Made by a program: the position numbers and the translations under genes. A DNA stretch of 22,061 nucleotides from assembly GCA_021792885.1 (NCBI GenBank), contig JAJYTV010000003.1, positions 1 to 22,061 on the forward strand. The letters are read 5' to 3'. Below the pieces are notes generated by a model. That model was not told the DNA's origin and searched no databases. It saw only the letters and a list, made by a program, of their open reading frames with translations. Of the stretch, positions 16,272 through 22,061 are shown one piece after another. The DNA is from Bacillota bacterium (GTDB lineage Bacteria; Bacillota; Sulfobacillia; JAJZYS01; JAJYTV01). Each line of letters starts with the position of its first letter. The first letter of the stretch is position 1.

Positions 16272-18074
16272 TCAGTTGCCACCCTGCCCGCCACCGCCAC
16301 CACCGCCGCCGCCGTTGCCGCGGAAGTTGCCGCCGCCGCCATTGCCGGAAAGCCTCCGGCCGGCGCCGCCGCCGAACCCGAAGCCGCCCGACTGGGTGGT
16401 GGAGGTGGATGTGACCTGGGCCGTCACGACCTCCTCACCGGGCTTCAGGCCGGAGAGGATCTGGGCGCTGACATCATTGGAGAGGCCCACGGTGACGCGG
16501 GTCGGGACGTTCCCCTTCGCCGTGTGCACGAGGACGGCCCCCTGCGAGCCGAACCCGTTCACGGCCTCGACCGGCACGAGCAAGGCGTGGGTTGCATGGG
16601 CCACAAGGATCGAGACGTTGGCCGACATCCCTGCCAGGAGCTTGCCGGGGTGCGGCACGCTGATCATGACGTTGAAGGTCGCGACGCCTTGGCTGTTCGT
16701 GCCGGAGGGAGAAATCTCGGACACGGTGCCAAAGAACGTCTGCCCGGGCAGCGCGTTCGCCGTGACGATCGCGCGCTGTCCGACCGAGAGCTGCGCGATC
16801 GACAGCTCGTCGATCGGCACCAGCACCTGCAGGGAGTTCGGGTCCTCCACCGAGAAGAGCCCCGTGGTGCCGCTGCTCGAGCTGCCGCCGCTGCTGGTGC
16901 TCGCGCCCACCTGCGCGTTCACGGCCGTCACGATGCCCGCGATCGGGCTCGTCACGTTCAGCTGCGAGAGCGACTGCTCGGCGTTCGCGACGTTCTGCTG
17001 GTCGACCGCGATGCGCGCCTTCAGCGATGCGACCTGGTCGGCCGCAGGCGGTGTCGGGTTCTCGAGCTGGCTGAGGGTGTTCTGGTCGCTCGAGAGTACG
17101 GACTCATCGGAGGCGAGCTGCGTCGCGAGCGACGGAGCCGACAGGGTCACGATCGTCGTCCCCTGCGTGACGACGCTGCCTACGACGGCCGACACCGACT
17201 GCACCGTGCCGGAGGCCTGGGCGGTGACGTCTTCCGTCTGGCCGAAGGAGATCGTGCCCTGCGCGTAGGTGTAGTCGTTCGGAATGCTCACGGTCGCGGA
17301 CATGCCCGAGCGCAACGAGCCCGGCGGCGACTGCAGGTTCAAGGTGATCGGGTAGAGCGCGCCGCCTCTGCCCTGGCCGCTCGACACGACGCCGATGCTC
17401 GCCACGGTCGCGCCGATCGTGCCGATGCCCGGCACGGTGACCTGTGCGCCCTCGCCCACGAACGCGTTCTGCAGGTTGATCGAGGGGAAGTTCGCGACCA
17501 CCGTCGCGTCCTGCGGATTCACGATCTGGAACAGCGTGGTGCCCTGCCCGACGCTCTGGCCCGGCGACACGTCCATCTCCGAGATGTCCCCGTTGAACGG
17601 CGCCTGCACGTTAAGCCCCTGGATCTCCTGCTGGTCCGACGCGACCCGCTGCTGATCCGCCAGGACCTTCTCCTTCTGCGCGGCGATCTGGGCCGCGGTC
17701 GGCGGCGTCGGGGAGACGAGGGCGTTCAAGGACGCCTCGTCCGAGGCGAGCTGCGCCTTTGCCGAGAGCAATTGGGTCTGCAGGCTCCCGCTGTCGTTGA
17801 CGGTCGCGAGGACCTGGGCCTTCGCCACGTGCTGGCCGACCTGCACCGGGACGGAGGTGATGGTCCCGCTCTGGCTCGCCTGCACGTTCAATGCCGTTGC
17901 TGCCTGCACCGTACCGTTGCCTGTGACGTTCACGAACAGATTCCCGTAGGCCGCCGCCGCGAGCGCGTACTGCGGCGCTCCCGACCCTTTGCGCGCATGC
18001 GCCAGGCGCACGCCTACGATACCTACCAGTACCAACGCGACGATGACCACAGCGACCCAAACGTAGCGCCGCAC
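16272..18074 (-). CDS. HlyD/MacA-type adaptor with two tandem lipoyl-coiled-coil modules
   Basis: A 600-residue periplasmic-adaptor-like protein, anchored by one helix at residues 5-24. Usual Gram-positive MacA-like proteins have 350-450 residues. The added length comes from repetition. Module 1 (about 55-195) has a lipoyl half, coiled coil and second half. Module 2 (about 280-420) repeats this, and the linkers SPTPPTAAQIAAQKEKV (121-137) and NPTPPAADQVASLKARI (339-355) align clearly. Beta-barrel segments follow each module (about 196-265 and 421-500), with a membrane-proximal domain to about 550. The last 45 residues are almost all Gly/Asn/Arg. The GTG start at 18074 follows GAGGAAG by about six bases. 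It lies 24 bases after marR and one base before the ATPase gene. The role is to link the permease to the outside. Confidence 0.92.
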   Translation of the reverse strand: MRRYVWVAVVIVALVLVGIVGVRLAHARKGSGAPQYALAAAAYGNLFVNVTGNGTVQAATALNVQASQSGTITSVPVQVGQHVAKAQVLATVNDSGSLQTQLLSAKAQLASDEASLNALVSPTPPTAAQIAAQKEKVLADQQRVASDQQEIQGLNVQAPFNGDISEMDVSPGQSVGQGTTLFQIVNPQDATVVANFPSINLQNAFVGEGAQVTVPGIGTIGATVASIGVVSSGQGRGGALYPITLNLQSPPGSLRSGMSATVSIPNDYTYAQGTISFGQTEDVTAQASGTVQSVSAVVGSVVTQGTTIVTLSAPSLATQLASDESVLSSDQNTLSQLENPTPPAADQVASLKARIAVDQQNVANAEQSLSQLNVTSPIAGIVTAVNAQVGASTSSGGSSSSGTTGLFSVEDPNSLQVLVPIDELSIAQLSVGQRAIVTANALPGQTFFGTVSEISPSGTNSQGVATFNVMISVPHPGKLLAGMSANVSILVAHATHALLVPVEAVNGFGSQGAVLVHTAKGNVPTRVTVGLSNDVSAQILSGLKPGEEVVTAQVTSTSTTQSGGFGFGGGAGRRLSGNGGGGNFRGNGGGGGGGGGQGGN

Positions 18075-18098
18075 AACGCACTTCCTCTCAGCCCAATG

Positions 18099-18590
18099 CT
18101 AATCCACTGCGGGACTGGACTCCGCGATGCGGCGAAGGATCCGACCGAGCTCCCGGCGATCCTCCTCCGGGAGATCCCCCAGCATCTGCTCCGCCACCGC
18201 CATGCGTCGGGCGCGCAGATCCCGGATCGTCGCCTTCCCATCCGGCGTGAGCCGCACGACCACCGCACGCCGGTCACGCTCTCCCCGTCCGCGGACCACG
18301 AGGCCGCGCCCCTCGAGTTCCGTGACAATTTGGGTGATCGCAGCAGGGGTCAGGTGGAGAAACCGCGCCAGCTCTGTGATGCGGCAGGGGCCGTGCTGTG
18401 CGTCCGCATCCTCGCGCAGCCGCATCAGCACCATGTGGTGGCTCGGCCCCAAGCCTGGAACGCCTCCGTTGCGCATTACCCGGCGCATCGTGCCGAACAG
18501 CGCGAAGAGATCGGAGAGCAGGTCTTCGGACTGCGGGCGATCCACCAAGGGAGACCCTCCTCGTGGTCGTTTAGATGGTAAGTTAGCCAT
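18099..18590 (-). CDS. MarR family transcription regulator
   Basis: A 163-residue winged-helix regulator. Helices at about 20-60 form the dimer part. The DNA-binding region includes ITELARFLHLTPAAITQIVTELEGRGLVVRGRGERDRRAVVVRLTPDG in overlapping order, with the typical wing (RGERDRRAVVVRLT) at about 100-113. MarR proteins usually repress an adjacent exporter until a ligand binds. As first gene of the unit with the adaptor, ATPase and permease, it probably controls that exporter and itself. ATG at 18590 follows AAGGGA at about nine bases. The upstream region holds a TTGACA hexamer and a tandem direct repeat that may be its operator. Confidence 0.95.
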   Translation of the reverse strand: MANLPSKRPRGGSPLVDRPQSEDLLSDLFALFGTMRRVMRNGGVPGLGPSHHMVLMRLREDADAQHGPCRITELARFLHLTPAAITQIVTELEGRGLVVRGRGERDRRAVVVRLTPDGKATIRDLRARRMAVAEQMLGDLPEEDRRELGRILRRIAESSPAVD

Positions 18591-18593
18591 TTA

Positions 18594-18623
18594 AGATTTC
18601 CCTTAGAGATTCCCTAGTGTCAA
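18594..18623 (-). promoter_or_regulatory. marR operon upstream site: -35 hexamer and tandem direct repeat
   Basis: TTGACA lies on the minus strand at 18623-18618. Directly after it are two adjacent direct repeats, seen on the plus strand as AGATTTCCCTTAG (18594-18606) and AGATTCCCTAG (18607-18617). They occupy the spacer and the region up to the start codon. No good -10 is visible at 16-18 bases, so the promoter itself is uncertain. The repeat is a plausible binding site for the MarR protein. Confidence 0.4.
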
Positions 18624-18657
18624 TGACAGATTGGGCCACACGCGCACAAAGAGACGG

Positions 18658-18681
18658 CGCAGGTGCCTCTTCGCACCTGCG
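18658..18681 (-). terminator. Hairpin after tRNA-Glu
   Basis: A perfect 9-bp stem (CGCAGGTGC with GCACCTGCG) with a 6-base loop lies 9 bases beyond the CCA end of the tRNA. On the minus strand the tail reads CCGTCTCTTTG, moderately U-rich. It is probably the tRNA terminator and separates it from marR. Confidence 0.6.
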
Positions 18682-18690
18682 TCGCAAACG

Positions 18691-18766
18691 TGGTGGCCCC
18701 AACGGGATTCGAACCCGTGTTCCCACCTTGAAAGAGTGGTGTCCTAGGCCTCTAGACCATGGGGCC
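18691..18766 (-). tRNA. tRNA-Glu (anticodon UUC)
   Basis: A complete 76-base tRNA with encoded CCA. The acceptor arms GGCCCCA and TGGGGCC pair fully. The anticodon stem CCACT/GGTGG carries the loop CTTTCAA, giving anticodon TTC (glutamate). The T arm has GGTTCGAATCC. A perfect -10 hexamer lies just upstream. Confidence 0.97.
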
Positions 18767-18776
18767 GACAAAATGC

Positions 18777-18782
18777 ATTATA
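18777..18782 (-). promoter_or_regulatory. -10 element of the tRNA-Glu promoter
   Basis: A perfect TATAAT on the minus strand lies 10 bases before the tRNA 5' end, so the primary transcript would have a leader of only a few bases. The -35 region (about 17 bases upstream) is GC-rich and poorly matched. Confidence 0.6.
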
Positions 18783-18875
18783 CGCTCTCGCGCGCGTTTG
18801 CGCGACTCCCACCGATACAGGCCGCCTGATCGAATCGGACGGTCAGGGAAGACTCCTTGCAGGAGGTGTCGCACG

Positions 18876-19100
18876 ATGCCGGATCGCAAGCCCGACCAGC
18901 GTGACCGCGAAGAAGCGATGGAGGACCTGAAGTTCGAGGTCGCGGACGACGTCGACGTACCGCTCGAGGAGGACGGCGACAACGGCGACCTCACGGCGCG
19001 CCAGCTCGGCAAGGTCGGCGGGAACATGGTCAAGCGGCTCGTCGAGCGCGGCGAGCAGGCACTCGCCGAGGACGCGGAGGAAGACGGCACGGCAGACTAG
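18876..19100 (+). CDS. Alpha/beta-type small acid-soluble spore protein
   Basis: A 74-residue acidic protein. LKFEVADDVDVP resembles the first family signature, in which the spore protease GPR cuts after the Glu of E-[IV]-A. TARQLGKVGGNMVKRLVERGEQAL matches the second signature ([KR]xxGxVGGxxxKxL). These proteins coat and protect spore DNA and are broken down to amino acids at germination. The ATG at 18876 has AGGAGG nine bases upstream. Open frame further upstream covers the divergent tRNA and is not coding. Compared with the short Bacillus proteins it has an acidic insert (EEDGDNGD) between the signatures and an acidic tail. I could not identify a sigma-G promoter with confidence. Its stop shares the CTAG with the convergent DUF1634 gene. 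Confidence 0.88.
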   Translation: MPDRKPDQRDREEAMEDLKFEVADDVDVPLEEDGDNGDLTARQLGKVGGNMVKRLVERGEQALAEDAEEDGTAD

Positions 19101-19399
19101 CTCGTCGGCAGGATGAAGGCGGCCAGCGCGATCGCCGCCAAGGCGACGAGGGCCAGGAGTGCGGTGCGCGGTCTGCGCGCCCGCACGGCCCAGCCTGCGC
19201 TGGCCGCAACTGCGGCCACCGGCCCGAGTGCGAGCAGCCAGAGGCCAAGATCCGCCAGGCCCTTGCCTGCGCCGTCCACGGTGCCGGAAGCGATTTCGAG
19301 CGCCATGCCCAGAACCGCCAGCAGGACGCCGGTGCCGCCAAGCAGGGCTTCCATCCAGAGCGCAGCCTGGTCCGGAGTATTGCCTTGCGTCGCCTTCAT
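19097..19399 (-). CDS. DUF1634 family membrane protein
   Basis: A 100-residue protein with three hydrophobic helices (about 18-38, 50-72, 78-97) joined by short loops. DUF1634 proteins are commonly encoded next to TSUP (TauE/SafE) permeases and are assumed to be accessory subunits, but no function is proven. The ATG at 19399 overlaps the TSUP stop by four bases (ATGA), a clear coupling. Longer open frame upstream is shadow of the TSUP gene. The stop TAG lies in the same CTAG as the stop of the spore-protein gene on the other strand. Confidence 0.82.
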   Translation of the reverse strand: MKATQGNTPDQAALWMEALLGGTGVLLAVLGMALEIASGTVDGAGKGLADLGLWLLALGPVAAVAASAGWAVRARRPRTALLALVALAAIALAAFILPTS

Positions 19400-20145
19400 A
19401 GGTGGGTCACCGCCATCTGGATGCCGACTGCCACGAGGACGACGGCGAAGATCAGCGAGAGCACGCGCGTCGAGATGCGCTTTTGCACGAGCCCCGCGAT
19501 CTGTGCGCCGATCGCGACGCCCACGACCGCAAGTCCGGCGACGAGCGGGTCGATCCGCCCTGACCGCAGGTAGAGGATGCCGCCCGTCGCCGCCGTCACC
19601 CCCACCATGAAGCTGCTCGTCGCCACCGCCCGCTTCATCGGCAGTCCGAGCAGGATGTTCATCACCGGAACGTTCACGGGGCCGCCACCGATCCCGAGCA
19701 GCCCGGAAAGCGCGCCCGAGACCAGCATCAGCGGGTAGGCGAGGCGCGGGCGGGTCGGCTTCTCCGCGCCGTCCTCCGCCTTGTGCGGCAGGACGTGGCG
19801 CTGCAAGAGCACGTACGCGGTGTAGAACGCGAGCAGCAGGAATACGGCCGCGATCAGCGGCGCGCCCGCGCGCAGGCCGACCATCCCGCCGATCACGGCG
19901 CCGATGCTGGTCCACGCGACGAGTGTGATGCCCAGTTCTACATCGGTCAGGCGCTGGCGGATGTAGGCGATGCTGCTCGAGATGGACGTCGCGGAAACGG
20001 CGATCAGGCTGGTTCCGACCGCTTCCGGCAGCGGCACGCCCAGGGCGGTCGACAGCGCGGGCACCAGAATGATGCCCCCTCCGAGCCCGAGCAGGCCGCC
20101 GAGAAGACCGGCGAAGATCGCAACGGGCAGCACCCAAAGGCGCAT
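19396..20145 (-). CDS. TSUP family permease (TauE/SafE, DUF81)
   Basis: A 249-residue membrane protein with about eight helices. The two family half-repeats are plain: GLLGGLLGLGGGIILVPAL near the N-terminus and GALSGLLGIGGGPVNVPVM in the second half. TSUP proteins move small organosulfur or sulfur oxyanion compounds such as sulfite, sulfoacetate or thiosulfate. The substrate cannot be read from the sequence, and no sulfur-metabolism genes are adjacent. ATG at 20145 has GGAGG seven bases upstream. The frame is open to 20319, but that stretch is polar and lacks a ribosome-binding site. It is divergent from the ECF sigma gene and coupled to the DUF1634 gene. Confidence 0.92.
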   Translation of the reverse strand: MRLWVLPVAIFAGLLGGLLGLGGGIILVPALSTALGVPLPEAVGTSLIAVSATSISSSIAYIRQRLTDVELGITLVAWTSIGAVIGGMVGLRAGAPLIAAVFLLLAFYTAYVLLQRHVLPHKAEDGAEKPTRPRLAYPLMLVSGALSGLLGIGGGPVNVPVMNILLGLPMKRAVATSSFMVGVTAATGGILYLRSGRIDPLVAGLAVVGVAIGAQIAGLVQKRISTRVLSLIFAVVLVAVGIQMAVTHL

Positions 20146-20311
20146 GCAAAAACCTCCAACTAGGCTGCACGGTGCGTTCCAAGTAGCCTTTCCATCCCGC
20201 TTCGCGTCTGTCGCCGGTCTCTCCTGCCTTCTGCGGCAGGGATCGATTCGCGGCGGGAGGAACTCCTCCAAGGGCCACGCAAAGAACTTGCCACGCGTTG
20301 CCACACTTCCC
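20146..20311 (-). other. Upstream region of the TSUP gene with small hairpins
   Basis: This 166-base part of the divergent gap holds two small hairpins: CCTGCC/GGCAGG (20223-20240) and GGAGGA/TCCTCC (20257-20270 area). I see no clear promoter for the TSUP gene. Known riboswitch cores (SAM, TPP, cobalamin, T-box specifier/antiterminator) were not recognised. It may be a structured leader or plain spacer. Confidence 0.3.
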
Positions 20312-20337
20312 TGAAACAACTGAGCGCCGCAATCGTC
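20312..20337 (+). promoter_or_regulatory. ECF-type autoregulatory promoter
   Basis: TGAAAC (20312-20317), exactly 16 bases, then CGTC (20334-20337). This is the pattern of Bacillus sigma-W/sigma-M class ECF promoters. It lies about 40 bases before the sigma gene start. ECF factors usually transcribe their own operon, so this is the expected self-promoter. Confidence 0.7.
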
Positions 20338-20376
20338 TTAGTTGTTGCAGCGGTTCTTTGGAGGGACAGGCGGGTT

Positions 20377-20946
20377 TTGGTCTATGACCTCGCCGACCTG
20401 AGCGACAAGGAACTCGTCAGCCGCGCCCAACGCGAGGACGCACCTGCCTTCGGCGTACTCGTCGAGCGGTATCAGTTGCAGCTCTTGCGGCTGTGCACAG
20501 CGCTCACGTCGGACCCCGAAGCGGCGCAGGAACTTGCCCAGACCACCTGGGCCAAGGCGTTCGAGGCGATCGGCCACCTGCGGGAAGGCGAACGCTTCTT
20601 CGGCTGGCTGCGGCAGATCGCGGTCAACCAGTTGCGGGACGGCTTCAAGCGCCGCCGCCTGAACCAGGTGTCCTTCGACGAAGCGCTGCACGACGGCCCC
20701 GATGAGGCGCCGGGTCCCGAAGGTACCTACCTGCGCACTGAGCGGCAGGCGGAGATCTCCCGGGCGCTCGCAACCCTTTCGGAGCACGACCGGCGGATGC
20801 TCGCGTTGCGCTACGCCCAGGACCGCTCCTACCGGGAGATCGCCCTGGAGCTCGGGACAACCGAAGGCACCGTCGCAACGTGGCTTCACCGGGCGAAGGA
20901 ACGGCTGCGCAAGGCGCTTGACCAAGGGAAGGGCAGGCAGGTCTGA
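20377..20946 (+). CDS. ECF-type RNA polymerase sigma factor
   Basis: A 189-residue sigma-70 family factor with only regions 2 and 4. Region 2 (about 22-95) contains DAPAFGVLVERYQLQLLRLC, AQTTWAKAFEAIGHL and FFGWLRQIAVNQLRDGFKRRR. Region 4 (about 131-182) contains LSEHDRRMLALRYAQDRSY and the HTH YREIALELGTTEGTVATWLHRAKERLRKAL. Such factors turn on envelope or oxidative stress regulons when their anti-sigma partner lets go. The start is TTG at 20377, 12 bases after GGAGG; this spacing is slightly long, and no ATG or GTG is available in frame nearby. The stop overlaps the anti-sigma ATG by one base, the usual arrangement. Confidence 0.95.
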   Translation: MVYDLADLSDKELVSRAQREDAPAFGVLVERYQLQLLRLCTALTSDPEAAQELAQTTWAKAFEAIGHLREGERFFGWLRQIAVNQLRDGFKRRRLNQVSFDEALHDGPDEAPGPEGTYLRTERQAEISRALATLSEHDRRMLALRYAQDRSYREIALELGTTEGTVATWLHRAKERLRKALDQGKGRQV

Positions 20947-21518
20947 TGGCAAGGCACATCTCCGGAGTGGAGATTTCGCGATACGCGGACGGCGAATGCG
21001 CGCCACCTCTCGTCGAGCGCATTGAGGCGCATCTCGCAACGTGCGCGGCATGCCGCGCACAACTGCACACCGAGTTTGCGCTCGGCGAGGAGCTGCGCAG
21101 CCACTTCGCGGACGCCTCCGTCGATCTCGCTCCTGTGCGCCGTCGGCGGCTCCCCCGGCCTGCGCGCTTCGCGCTCACGGCGGCGGCTGCGGTCATCGTC
21201 GGCTTCGCATCCTTCCCTCAGCTCACGAGCGAGTTTGCAGCGCCCGGCAACGCGGGCGCAGGCGTCACGGCCTTCGCCACGGGCATCCGGGTCGGTTCGC
21301 TGGAGAACCTCCTGCAGCTGACGACCGTGCAGGGATTCGTCGTCGCGCGCTCGCCAGACGCCCTGACTCTGCGCGTTGGCCTGCAGAAGCTGCGCGTCGT
21401 CCTCGCAGCCGGAACCTCGGATGCTCCGTACCCGGTCGGTGCGGCAGTCCTGGTGCACGGTCTCCCTCTGGCGAACGGCAGCCTCGCAGCGATTGCGATC
21501 CAACGCATCCAGCCGTAG
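20946..21518 (+). CDS. Membrane anti-sigma factor with zinc-binding domain and external beta-rich domain
   Basis: A 190-residue protein in three parts. The cytoplasmic zf-HC2/ZAS domain has H29xxxC33xxC36 (EAHLATCAAC) and would bind and silence the ECF sigma encoded just before. One transmembrane helix lies at about 74-92. The external part, about 110-190, contains VQGFVVARSPDALTLRVG, then a YPVGAAVLVHGLPLANGSL segment. That order resembles DUF5666/OB-like beta-barrel repeats (G-V-V...L-T-L...VG-x-V-x-V-x-G...DGxL.A), though this is a pattern match only. The ATG overlaps the sigma stop (TGATG). It is followed by a strong terminator, closing a two-gene operon. Confidence 0.9.
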   Translation: MARHISGVEISRYADGECAPPLVERIEAHLATCAACRAQLHTEFALGEELRSHFADASVDLAPVRRRRLPRPARFALTAAAAVIVGFASFPQLTSEFAAPGNAGAGVTAFATGIRVGSLENLLQLTTVQGFVVARSPDALTLRVGLQKLRVVLAAGTSDAPYPVGAAVLVHGLPLANGSLAAIAIQRIQP

Positions 21519-21536
21519 GTGCGAACGAAGAGATTC

Positions 21537-21566
21537 GCGGCGCGGTCCTGATTGGGACCGCGCCGC
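21537..21566 (+). terminator. Intrinsic terminator of the sigma/anti-sigma operon
   Basis: A perfect 12-bp stem (arms 21537-21548 and 21555-21566) with a 6-base loop is followed by TTTTCTTCCTTCTCTC, a classical U-rich tail. It starts 19 bases after the anti-sigma stop. This is the best terminator in the window. Confidence 0.93.
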
Positions 21567-21704
21567 TTTTCTTCCTTCTCTCTGTCCGCAGGAGAATGCG
21601 GGACGCGCCGGAACTACCACTCTATCCTCATCCTGCAGCAGCGTTGGACACGGGGGTGACGCACGCTGGACCGCATCGCCAAGATCGCGACCCGGGTCTT
21701 CGCG

Positions 21705-21932
21705 TTGACGACGATCGCACTGATTGTGGTGGAATTCCTCTTCGTTCCTGTACGAGACAGGTACCGCTTCATGGGCTGGGCCGAACTGTCGCTCGCCGCG
21801 ATGTTCCTCTCCGTCGGCGTCGAGCGCTTCCAGCAGCAGCGGGCCGGCGGAACGCTCTATGTCGGCGTCGGCGTCTTCCTGGTTGTCGTCGTTCTGATCG
21901 GATTCGTCATCATGCCGACGCACGTGCGGTGA
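21705..21932 (+). CDS. Small two-helix membrane protein (DUF3953-like)
   Basis: A 75-residue protein with hydrophobic segments at about 1-15, 24-40 and 50-70. The stretch ELSLAAMFLSVGVERFQQQRAGG followed by a valine-rich helix resembles DUF3953 proteins of Bacillus (GxMFLxxGxExFQxxR). The function of that family is unknown. TTG at 21705 is the first normal start; it lacks a good ribosome-binding site. CTG at 21666 would add LDRIAKIATRVFA, an amphipathic lead like that of the family, with GGGGGTGA upstream, and is a serious alternative. No promoter was identified between the terminator at 21566 and this gene. Confidence 0.6.
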   Translation: MTTIALIVVEFLFVPVRDRYRFMGWAELSLAAMFLSVGVERFQQQRAGGTLYVGVGVFLVVVVLIGFVIMPTHVR

Positions 21933-21936
21933 TCTG

Positions 21937-22061
21937 CTAGTCGCAGAGCTCTGGCGGCTGCGGCAGCGACAGCAGCGCAGCGGCCCATGGCAGGGCGACA
22001 CGAAGCTGTGCGCGCTGGATCGCGCGCAGTCTCGGCAAGCCGGCAATCCCCGCTCGCCCTG
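21937..22061 (-). CDS. 3' end of an unidentified gene (runs off the right edge)
   Basis: On the minus strand one frame is open from the edge to a TAG at 21939-21937, giving 40 residues ending SLPQPPELCD. Codons in this frame have GC-rich third positions like the real genes, and the end sits 4 bases from the stop of the convergent small membrane protein. The part seen has no motif I recognise. A different frame gives a cysteine-rich peptide that I regard as shadow. Too little is present to name the product. Confidence 0.4.
   Translation of the reverse strand, partial: GRAGIAGLPRLRAIQRAQLRVALPWAAALLSLPQPPELCD

Noticed and set aside
16276..16400. GCC/CCG-rich short repeats that look like a microsatellite
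   Set aside because: They are the codons of the Gly/Asn-rich C-terminal tail of the HlyD-type adaptor, not an independent repeat element.
16017..18581. 854-codon plus-strand open frame through the adaptor and marR genes
   Set aside because: It spans parts of three real minus-strand genes, is Arg/His/Asp-rich, has no recognisable domain, and has no ribosome-binding site or promoter.
20146..20311. Possible riboswitch ahead of the TSUP gene
   Set aside because: A GGAGAGACC stretch recalls the glycine riboswitch, but the conserved CTCTCAGGCAAAAGG part and second aptamer are missing. No other class was recognised.
20886..22046. 386-codon minus-strand open frame opposite the anti-sigma gene
   Set aside because: It covers the anti-sigma gene, its terminator and the small membrane protein in antisense, and the translation is polar low-complexity sequence.

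Overview
The window is a chromosomal segment from a high-GC, spore-forming member of the Bacillota (Firmicutes). Spore formation is shown by spoIIE (11440-13533) and a small alpha/beta-type acid-soluble spore protein gene (18876-19100). The order spoIIE, protein-kinase-like gene, tilS, ftsH, with folP further on, is the one known from Bacillus and relatives. The strongly GC-rich third codon positions and frequent GTG/TTG starts suggest a deep or thermophilic high-GC lineage (Symbiobacterium-, Thermaerobacter- or Alicyclobacillus-like). That placement is inference. I see no insertion sequence, prophage, CRISPR array or integrative element.

Left half, minus strand, read from 14227 down to 1: a YbjN-domain protein, then the SpoIIE phosphatase, a degenerate kinase-like protein coupled to it by an 8-base overlap, TilS, and FtsH with its own promoter and a terminator. 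These are followed by a DUF2089 zinc-ribbon regulator coupled to a DUF4097 (LiaX/YvlB-like) protein, an M16 peptidase pair (YmfF-like without the zinc motif, YmfH-like with it), a membrane-anchored HtrA-type protease, formate-tetrahydrofolate ligase (fhs), and the 5' end of folP, which overlaps fhs and runs off the left edge. Envelope quality control (FtsH, HtrA, M16 pair, LiaX-like protein), sporulation and folate/C1 metabolism are thus neighbours.

Middle, minus strand, 18590 down to 14376: a four-gene unit marR - HlyD-type adaptor - ABC ATPase - MacB-type permease, closed by a hairpin. It looks like a self-regulated MacAB-like export system. The adaptor is unusual in carrying two lipoyl/coiled-coil modules in tandem.

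Right end: tRNA-Glu(UUC) on the minus strand, divergent from the spore-protein gene. The latter converges on a TSUP permease/DUF1634 pair so tightly that both stop codons lie in one CTAG. Divergent from the TSUP pair is an ECF sigma factor with its membrane anti-sigma factor, preceded by a textbook ECF promoter (TGAAAC-N16-CGTC) and followed by a strong intrinsic terminator. A small membrane protein and the 3' tail of an unidentified minus-strand gene complete the window.

The region is mostly conserved core genome. The most unusual items are the SpoIIE-coupled pseudokinase, the double-module adaptor, the anti-sigma factor with a beta-rich external domain, and the odd translation start of the YmfF-like gene. 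I did not find a convincing wholly new system.
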